Part shown: in pieces, positions 54,717-60,961 of the stretch
Position numbering within the stretch: position 1 is the stretch's first letter
How the letters are laid out: each line of letters begins with the position of its first letter
Origin: CAZLWF01 sp031972835
GTDB taxonomy: Bacteria > Patescibacteriota > Minisyncoccia > Phycocordibacterales > UBA9973
Length of the DNA stretch: 60,961 bases
Reading direction: 5' to 3'
Assembly: GCA_031972835.1 (NCBI GenBank)
Contig: DALYDX010000002.1
Span: forward strand, 1-60,961
The notes under the pieces: model-generated
The model's database searches: none
What the model saw: the letters and a program-made list of their open reading frames with translations, nothing else
What the model was told of the DNA's origin: nothing
Position numbers and translations under genes: made by a program

Positions 54717-57188
54717 ATGTTTTTTCGTCGTATATTCAAGACGAGTCAAGTAAAAAATACGTGGATAGAAGACGTTACGATTTCTACAAAATCGAAGGTT
54801 CTTTCTTTGCGTCCAAATTATTTTGTAATAAAAATAGATAAGCAAAAAATCCGTGAGCTTTTTGGCAAGGAAAAATATTTTATAGGATACGGACTGGTTA
54901 TTTTGCTTGTGTTAGCCGTATCATCTTTTTCAAATCCTACAAAAGCAGATATTGTAAATTTTTATCCTACTAGCTGTCTCGGTGGATGGGAGAATCCTGA
55001 AAATGCTACAGGCGCTCCAAGTCTAGAAGAAGATGAGAGTATAGAATCATTCAACGAAGAAAACTCGACACGCATGCGTGGAAGTTCTGATATTTTCTGT
55101 GGAGGATTTGAAGGAGATATACCACCAGATGCGATCGCGAATTCTTTTTCTCTGAGTTTTAGAATTTCTGTCGACGATGGTTCTGTCGAGCATAAAAAAT
55201 CTGAAGTTCTTGTTGTGCCGGAAACAGAAGATGTGCGAGTAGGTACTGACAATATTGAGATCATAGAAATTGATTCTACAACTGAAGGTAATCAGACTAC
55301 TGATTCTTCAGAAATCCTAGAAGAATCAATCGACGGAGAATCGACTCCTAGTACCACACCAGAAGAAAGTGTAATAGAAATACCATCAGATGAAGTAGTG
55401 CCAGTAGAATCCAGTCCTGAACCTGAAGCACCATCTGAAAGTACTCAACCTGAAGAATCAAGTGAACAAGCTCCAGATTCTACAGGTGAATCTGCGTTTA
55501 TGAGATTCTTTACAAAAATAGTTCACGCAGAAGGAGAGGATTCATCTGTGATTGAAAATATTCCGGAAGATAGAGTAGTAGATACTTCTATAGTAGAAGT
55601 AGATTTAACAGATACACAAACACAAGAGACTCAAGAGGTCGCAGAAATAGACGTTTCTTCTAGTGAAGTTATAAATATAGATAGACCTGATACTGAAGAT
55701 GCTGTAAGTGAATCAGAAGAAGGTATCAACGAAGACAGCACGTCAAATGAACCAGAGGTCGTGCCAAATGATGCAATATTAAAAATCACCTACACACTAG
55801 ACGGGGAGAAGTGGACATCACTTGGATATATATCCATGAGTTCTTGGAAAGATTTAAAATTTAGTTTACCACTTGAACAATGGTCTGATATGTCTAGTTT
55901 CCAAGTGAAGTTAGAACAAATTTCTACTTACGATGAAAAGCCTGTTGTGTTTTTGGATTCAATCATCGTATCAGCAGAGTATGATGGATTAGGAGAAGAT
56001 CCAATTAGACAACCAGATTTTGGTTCTGATGTCATATTGCTAGACAAAACAGTAGAAGATATAAGAGTTATAAAAGTCTTGCGTGGTGATGTACCTATGA
56101 TCTGGTATACGAGAATACCACCACCAGTAGAGCTCCCAGAAGGTGAAGTCATAGAAGAACAAGAAGGTATAGAAATCATAAGTTTAACAGAAGATAGTGT
56201 ACCTATAGGAGATGAGGTTGTACCAGAACCAGAAGATCCCGTAGAAACTCTTACTGAAGATCAAGTTGTTCCACCGGTTGAGTCTTTACCCGAGATTTTA
56301 CCTACAGAAGCTACTCCAGAAATTATAGAAACAATTCCTGTCGTAGATACGGAGATTATTTCATTTAGAAAAAAGATTAAAAATCTTTTTGGTGTATTAC
56401 AAGTTTACGCTGAAGGTGAAGATGGAGGTGGTGAGTCTGGAGATAGTTCTAGCGGTGGGGAGTCTTCATCTGGTTCTGATAGTGGTTCAGCACCAGACGT
56501 ATCCACTGAATCTCCTGCAGAAGAAAATAATTCAACTAGTTCAGATTCAGATAGTATTGCTAGTGATTCTGTAGAAGAAAGCATATCTGTAAGTGAAGGA
56601 GACTCTGCCAGTGTAGATTCTGATACGAGTACAGAAAATCAAATAAATGATTCAATAAATGAGGTTTTAGACGATATAAATATTGGAGAGAGTGGAAATA
56701 TTATTATCAATAGTATTCAGAGTGACAATATAGATAATATTTTAATTACAGAGGATCTACTTTTAAGTACAACAGAGGGGATTGTCCCAGGGCTTACTCC
56801 TGTTATATATACAGAAGAGCAGATTATGAGCGAGCGAGCGAGTGGTACAGAGTGGAATCTAGTAGCAGTGGGAGAATCCGTTGATGTTACTACAACAGTA
56901 GATGTAAGTGGAGGTATAATATTTTGGTTTGCTCCAGGAAATACTGCAATTTATCAATACAACACAGCTTCAGGTGGAGTCTCTTCAGAGACTATTAGCA
57001 CGACAGTAGACTCTGAAGTAAAATTTCTAGAACCAAACGGTGATGTGTCAGAGGTTTCCATAGATACACAAGACGGAGAGATAATAACACCAAAAGAAGA
57101 GGAAGATGCAGAGCAGGAAGCTTCTTTAAAATCGGAAGAGATAAATGATAAAATAATTTCTGTAGAAATAAAAGAGGAGATTCAATAA
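54717..57188 (+). CDS. Large acidic Ser/Glu/Pro-rich anchored surface protein
   Basis: 823 aa. Cytoplasmic basic N-terminus of about 55 residues, one TM (about 58-76, YFIGYGLVILLVLAVSSF), then KADIVNFYPTSCLGGW, which starts a beta domain. Two such domains (about 85-160 and 340-450, with GEKWTSLGYISMSSWKDLKF) are joined by long low-complexity acidic linkers rich in E, S, P, T, D (about 165-270, 465-560, 575-650). The same piece MRFFTKIVHAEGED or FGVLQVYAEGEDG recurs at about 262 and 560, and YAEGED also looks like a cleavage or domain-end motif. No LPxTG. Head of a two-gene operon with the following giant protein. Confidence 0.72.
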   Translation: MFFRRIFKTSQVKNTWIEDVTISTKSKVLSLRPNYFVIKIDKQKIRELFGKEKYFIGYGLVILLVLAVSSFSNPTKADIVNFYPTSCLGGWENPENATGAPSLEEDESIESFNEENSTRMRGSSDIFCGGFEGDIPPDAIANSFSLSFRISVDDGSVEHKKSEVLVVPETEDVRVGTDNIEIIEIDSTTEGNQTTDSSEILEESIDGESTPSTTPEESVIEIPSDEVVPVESSPEPEAPSESTQPEESSEQAPDSTGESAFMRFFTKIVHAEGEDSSVIENIPEDRVVDTSIVEVDLTDTQTQETQEVAEIDVSSSEVINIDRPDTEDAVSESEEGINEDSTSNEPEVVPNDAILKITYTLDGEKWTSLGYISMSSWKDLKFSLPLEQWSDMSSFQVKLEQISTYDEKPVVFLDSIIVSAEYDGLGEDPIRQPDFGSDVILLDKTVEDIRVIKVLRGDVPMIWYTRIPPPVELPEGEVIEEQEGIEIISLTEDSVPIGDEVVPEPEDPVETLTEDQVVPPVESLPEILPTEATPEIIETIPVVDTEIISFRKKIKNLFGVLQVYAEGEDGGGESGDSSSGGESSSGSDSGSAPDVSTESPAEENNSTSSDSDSIASDSVEESISVSEGDSASVDSDTSTENQINDSINEVLDDINIGESGNIIINSIQSDNIDNILITEDLLLSTTEGIVPGLTPVIYTEEQIMSERASGTEWNLVAVGESVDVTTTVDVSGGIIFWFAPGNTAIYQYNTASGGVSSETISTTVDSEVKFLEPNGDVSEVSIDTQDGEIITPKEEEDAEQEASLKSEEINDKIISVEIKEEIQ

Positions 57189-57189
57189 T

Positions 57190-60100
57190 ATGAAATTTTT
57201 AGACTTTAAAATAAAAACAAAAATATTTTTTAATATATTTGACTTTAAAAAAGTTTTGAGTCTTGCTCTTGCTGTAACTTTTTTATTCAGCGGTCTTACG
57301 GATTTGGTTTTGATGCGCATTTTAGAAAAAAGAGCCGACGAACCTGTGATAAAAAGCGCAGAAGCAGCAACTTACCAATTTTTCCCAACAGATGTTGTAG
57401 TTCAAACTGGTACAGAACAGACAGTAACTTCTGCAACTATAACTTCTACTGAAGGTACAAACCTTGGTTCACACCAAGCACTTCTTGCTAATGATGGTTT
57501 CCATTGGCAAGTGGCTGGAGCGGGAGCAACTGGTGTGGCTATGGTTGTTACTATAGGTGGAGTGGCACTTAACGGAGCAAATAAAATAGATATTGGTACC
57601 GAGATAGATATGGATGCGACTGCGTATAGCATGCTTTTCCAAATCTGTGATTTTACTTCTACTACCAATGTTGACAATGCGGCTGATGCAGACTGTACAG
57701 GTGGGGGGTGGCGCACTTTCAACACCCAGACTGCCGCAAATGCAGATGTTGCATATACAGACACAGCAAACGATCAGTTGCGTTGGCAAATATATAACGG
57801 GCTATTTTCAAACGGGACAACAGACGCAGGTACTCCGATCGATACACCACTCAATTATTTTGTAAACGGTAGTAACGAGATGAAGATAAGATACTACTCT
57901 GCTACTAGTTCCACATCTGTTGTATCTATAGACTACCTCACAGCATTTGCGTACATAGACTCTGTGTATTACGCAGCTGACTATGTTGATCAAGTGTCAG
58001 GAGGTGGTACAGAGACAGGTGTATATGTAAACTCAGTTCCGATTGTGAACAATGCTACTGCATGGACTTCTACAGGTACAAACGACAACAACCGCGTAGG
58101 AGTATCGGCCTCATCTCAAGTAGTGGATTTCTATTTGTCGTATAGAAATATAAAACAGTATACAGGTATGAACACTATACTTGTTGGTTCGTCGGTGAGT
58201 TGTACTGGGGCCACTACTATCCGGCAATATATTTACAACTTTACTGATAGTGCGTGGGATCAGATAGGTTCAGATGTCTCTTGTACAACAGCTGACGTAG
58301 ATAGATACTTTGCACACAATTCATCGGTTGATGGAGGTTTCGTGTTCAATGACTATATATCAGCCGGCGAGATGCGTGTTCGATGGGCATCAACTGCCTC
58401 AGTAACCAACGGTATATTTGTGGACTGGCAGTACGTGATGCTTGGTTCTGTAAATGCAGATTCTTCATTGTGCGAAATATCTTTTGGTACAGGTACATCT
58501 ACAAACTGTACAAATACAAGGACACTAAACTCCCTCGCAGCGGCTTCTACTTTTGATATTGCAGGAGAGGACGAATCTACAACAATGGGAACAGGAGAAG
58601 CAAGTTCTTTTTATGCGATGGATTATGACGTAGATGCCACTGTGGAAGAGGCAGTATCTGCAAATATTAGTTTCCCAATTACGGTGCCTGCAAACGCTCA
58701 AGTTGTCGGTATAAATTGGTCGAGTCGCACGACTTCTCGTAGCGCAGGTACAACTAGAGTCACAAATAGTCTTAGAGACTACTCTGGATTTACTTCCGTT
58801 ACAGGAGGATGGACAGATGTAGGCGCTGCTGTAAACGCTACCACACAAACATATCAAGATGCAGTAACTGCCGCCGCAGTTTTGGCATATGGATTACAAG
58901 TAAATCCAGAAGACTATGTCGACACATCAAATGGTCTTATGAACATGCGTCTGCGTACATCTACATCGGGAGCGACGACTGACAACTCTACTACAGCATG
59001 GGACTTTGCGATGATGTCTATTCAGTGGGTAGAGGATTCGTATAATCCAACTACCAGGTATCAATACACACCAAACGGACAAACTCTAGTTACGGGTACT
59101 GATACTACTGCAAACTCTGCCGCAGTAGCAGCTGCCAATGGAATCAATACAGGTTCGTGGAAGGGAACTATTGCCGATGACAACTACCATTGGCAACTTA
59201 CTGGAACTGCGGGGGGTATAGACGTACAGCTTTTTATGAATGGAGTAAAACTAAATGGTGCAAATACTATAATCGTCCAGTCCGAGATAGATACTGATGC
59301 AACTGCACCACTGGTCCTAGTCCAGATATGTGACTGGGTCTCCACAACAAGTGTCGACCACGCAGCTGATGCACAGTGTACTGGCGGTGGGTGGAGGACT
59401 CTCAACTCGCGGGACGCGACTGTAAACCCAACAACAGCGACAGCATATACATGGAATGTTTATGATGGCAAATGGTCCAACGGTTCCAACACACCTGTTT
59501 CAACTCCACTTACAAACTTTGTAACGACAGATGCAAATAAAAGAGTACTTATCAGATATTATTCAACAACAAACGCGACCACCGCAGGTAACTTCGCAAT
59601 AGATTATTTACGTATTTTTCCTGTTGTCAATCCAGTATACGAAGCAGGAGACGCAACAGCACTGACAAACTCATTTACTGGAGATTATACAAGCACAAAC
59701 ACTGTGACACAGGGAGGTGCAGACAACACAGACCTCCAGTGTCTGGGTACAACAGGAGGACCGGACTGCTACCTATCTTTTTTCAATGTGAAAACGTATC
59801 CGAGTATGAACACCATTCTTGCTCGGTCTGAATTTGCTTGTACTGTTGGTGGAACCGCGCCAGAAATAAAGATGGCACTTCGGAATTTTACTACAGGAGC
59901 TTGGGACGATATTACGACTGAGATTGCGTCTTGTTCAACAACAGACACAGTTAGAATCGGTGCCAAAAATAATATTACTGTTAGCGACTATGTTTCAAAC
60001 GGTGAAGTTAGACTTCGTTTCTATCGATCATCTGGATCGGATACTGGAGCAATACAGATAGACTATGCATATATCATGCTAGGTACCACAAACTCTGATT

Positions 60101-60961
60101 CTGGTGCAACAAAATGTTTTATTTCGTTTGGGACAAACTCTGCGAATGATTGTACTGCAGCAAGAACTATAGACATGAATGGAACTACAAACAACGGAAC
60201 AACATGGCAGATCCTCGCGGAAGATGAGTCGACAAACAGAGGAGCTGGAGAGGCAAACGATTTCTATTCATTTGATGTGGACATGGACGCTACGGCCTCA
60301 GAAGAAGGTTCTTCCTCACATACAAAGTTTGACTTTAATGGAGAGCCCAAGTACGGATCGATAACGGGAATATTTTTTGCATCACAACATATGGCAGGTA
60401 CCGCAGGAACAGTGGGTATGAATATCGCAGATTATTCTGGGTACAATACAACAGCTGTGGCGGCCGGGGGATTTATTGCATTAGGTGCAGGAGCGACAAC
60501 TGCACTTGTGTATACTGACAACATTACAGTTGCAACTAACACAACTGGTGGTATGGCTGGGTATATGACTAACCCTGAGGACTTACTTAATACTTCTGGG
60601 GATGAAGGATGGTTTAGATTGAGAACATCGACAGATGGTGGTTCGGCGTCCAACTCTGTAAGACAGTGGGACTTTGCGATGATGTCTTTACAATGGGTTG
60701 AGCCGGAAGATAGAAGTATTTCATTTGATATATCCGATACAACTATAGGCTTTGGTCCACTTACAGCATCCAATGCTCGCTATGCTACAAGTGATACAAC
60801 GGGTAGTGATACTGAAGTTACAGCACACACACTGACAGCGTCATCAAGCGCAGCCGGTGGATATACAATAACAGTACAAGGTCCTACTCTAACTAGTGCT
60901 GGTGGCACAATAGATGCAATCGGTGGGACAAATACCGCTTCGAGTGCAGGAACAGAACAAT
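57190..60961 (+). CDS. Giant secreted surface protein with long tandem repeats, cut by window end
   Basis: Open from ATG 57190 to the window edge (1257 codons, no stop). Basic start, signal helix about 22-40 (VLSLALAVTFLFSGLTDLVL), possible cleavage near AEAATYQFF. A unit of about 550 residues occurs twice, beginning at about 57409 and 59089: shared marks are DNYHWQ/DGFHWQ, GVxLNGANxI, EIDxDATA, ADxxCTGGGWRT, NPEDY/NPEDLL, MRLRTST/FRLRTST and WDFAMMSxQWVE. After the second unit comes SISFDISDTTIGFGPLTASN with HTLTASSSAAGGYTITVQGP, a WxL-like/CPR surface domain. Very rich in Asn, Thr, Ser. One base after the previous gene. Confidence 0.8.
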   Translation, partial: MKFLDFKIKTKIFFNIFDFKKVLSLALAVTFLFSGLTDLVLMRILEKRADEPVIKSAEAATYQFFPTDVVVQTGTEQTVTSATITSTEGTNLGSHQALLANDGFHWQVAGAGATGVAMVVTIGGVALNGANKIDIGTEIDMDATAYSMLFQICDFTSTTNVDNAADADCTGGGWRTFNTQTAANADVAYTDTANDQLRWQIYNGLFSNGTTDAGTPIDTPLNYFVNGSNEMKIRYYSATSSTSVVSIDYLTAFAYIDSVYYAADYVDQVSGGGTETGVYVNSVPIVNNATAWTSTGTNDNNRVGVSASSQVVDFYLSYRNIKQYTGMNTILVGSSVSCTGATTIRQYIYNFTDSAWDQIGSDVSCTTADVDRYFAHNSSVDGGFVFNDYISAGEMRVRWASTASVTNGIFVDWQYVMLGSVNADSSLCEISFGTGTSTNCTNTRTLNSLAAASTFDIAGEDESTTMGTGEASSFYAMDYDVDATVEEAVSANISFPITVPANAQVVGINWSSRTTSRSAGTTRVTNSLRDYSGFTSVTGGWTDVGAAVNATTQTYQDAVTAAAVLAYGLQVNPEDYVDTSNGLMNMRLRTSTSGATTDNSTTAWDFAMMSIQWVEDSYNPTTRYQYTPNGQTLVTGTDTTANSAAVAAANGINTGSWKGTIADDNYHWQLTGTAGGIDVQLFMNGVKLNGANTIIVQSEIDTDATAPLVLVQICDWVSTTSVDHAADAQCTGGGWRTLNSRDATVNPTTATAYTWNVYDGKWSNGSNTPVSTPLTNFVTTDANKRVLIRYYSTTNATTAGNFAIDYLRIFPVVNPVYEAGDATALTNSFTGDYTSTNTVTQGGADNTDLQCLGTTGGPDCYLSFFNVKTYPSMNTILARSEFACTVGGTAPEIKMALRNFTTGAWDDITTEIASCSTTDTVRIGAKNNITVSDYVSNGEVRLRFYRSSGSDTGAIQIDYAYIMLGTTNSDSGATKCFISFGTNSANDCTAARTIDMNGTTNNGTTWQILAEDESTNRGAGEANDFYSFDVDMDATASEEGSSSHTKFDFNGEPKYGSITGIFFASQHMAGTAGTVGMNIADYSGYNTTAVAAGGFIALGAGATTALVYTDNITVATNTTGGMAGYMTNPEDLLNTSGDEGWFRLRTSTDGGSASNSVRQWDFAMMSLQWVEPEDRSISFDISDTTIGFGPLTASNARYATSDTTGSDTEVTAHTLTASSSAAGGYTITVQGPTLTSAGGTIDAIGGTNTASSAGTEQ
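57409..60714 (+). repeat. Two tandem units of about 1.65 kb in the giant surface gene
   Basis: Unit 1 about 57409-59035, unit 2 about 59089-60714. Protein alignment by eye is clear at the start (LNGANKIDIGTEIDMDATA versus LNGANTIIVQSEIDTDATA) and end (WDFAMMSIQWVE versus WDFAMMSLQWVE); the DNA is far less similar, so this is an old duplication. Confidence 0.8.

Noticed and set aside
57402..60773. Minus-strand and out-of-frame ORFs in the surface gene
   Set aside because: Antisense shadows of the long Thr/Ser-rich frame.
1..60961. CRISPR array or Cas genes
   Set aside because: No regularly spaced short repeats and no Cas-like protein; the inverted repeats are single palindromes.
1..60961. 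UGA recoding to Gly (code 25)
   Set aside because: All conserved proteins read correctly with the standard code and end at expected lengths, several with TGA not needed internally.

Overview
The window looks like a scaffold of a low-GC Patescibacteria/CPR genome, most likely Parcubacteria-like. This is an inference from gene content and gene architecture; no marker phylogeny was run. The supporting signs are a stripped-down IF-2 and DnaX, a RelA without the C-terminal ACT domain, a DUF4446 protein, tandem type IV secretion pilin-like proteins, very large Ser/Thr/Asn-rich surface proteins, almost no Shine-Dalgarno sequences, and many single genes with their own consensus promoter and terminator. 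The standard genetic code fits every ORF. A 100-N gap at 49998-50097 shows this is scaffolded draft sequence.

Layout. 1-3.3 kb: minus-strand operon lepB-hisS-def-fmt (fmt runs off the edge). 3.4-4.8 kb: pth and rlmB. 4.8-6.5 kb: a 281-bp repeat, then rpsA on the minus strand behind a terminator-like leader. 6.5-10.4 kb: a degenerate metallo-beta-lactamase protein, a small membrane protein, gyrA and a methyltransferase. 10.5-13.8 kb: a solute-binding protein and five two-TM pilin-like proteins. 13.8-16.1 kb: three single membrane or lipoprotein genes with near-perfect promoters. 16.2-18.5 kb: a GT2 and a GT-C glycosyltransferase. 18.5-19.1 kb: tRNA cluster (Leu, Lys, Leu, Cys). 19.1-25.5 kb: rbfA-infB-DUF4446, cysteine desulfurase, Clp ATPase. 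25.5-28.9 kb: small unknowns, tRNA-Tyr, rpmG, a malate:quinone oxidoreductase-like protein, tRNA-Trp. 29.0-31.9 kb: an island with a large serine recombinase and a 403-aa unknown cargo protein. 31.9-34.6 kb: GNAT, miaA, and two related helical proteins flanking a candidate structured ncRNA. 34.7-38.5 kb: tRNA-Leu, parB, the inverted second copy of the 281-bp repeat, relA, a histidine phosphatase. 39-43.5 kb: topA, dprA and small unknowns. 43.5-49.8 kb: serS, ftsQ-like, dus, an aaRS-like protein, dnaX, a beta-lactamase-like hydrolase. 49.8-54.7 kb: GIY-YIG gene split by the gap, ABC-F, rdgB-type pyrophosphatase, an EEP-family phosphodiesterase, tRNA-Gln, CPBP protease, DedA. 54.7-60.96 kb: two giant surface proteins, the second cut by the window end.

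Most of the window is housekeeping (translation, replication, nucleotide sanitation). The accessory biology is in the cell-surface modules (pilin array, surface proteins, GT pair), the recombinase island and the non-coding elements. The observations most worth following are: (i) a MITE-like repeat in two inverted copies, both between convergent genes; (ii) a promoter-to-terminator structured RNA at about 33.68-33.93 kb with pseudoknot potential, flanked by two paralogous helical proteins; (iii) eight genes whose -10 box lies exactly 6 or 7 nt before ATG, implying systematic leaderless mRNAs; (iv) tRNA 3' trailers carrying inverted copies of the tRNA T-arm; and (v) an assembly gap that is almost certainly artificial.
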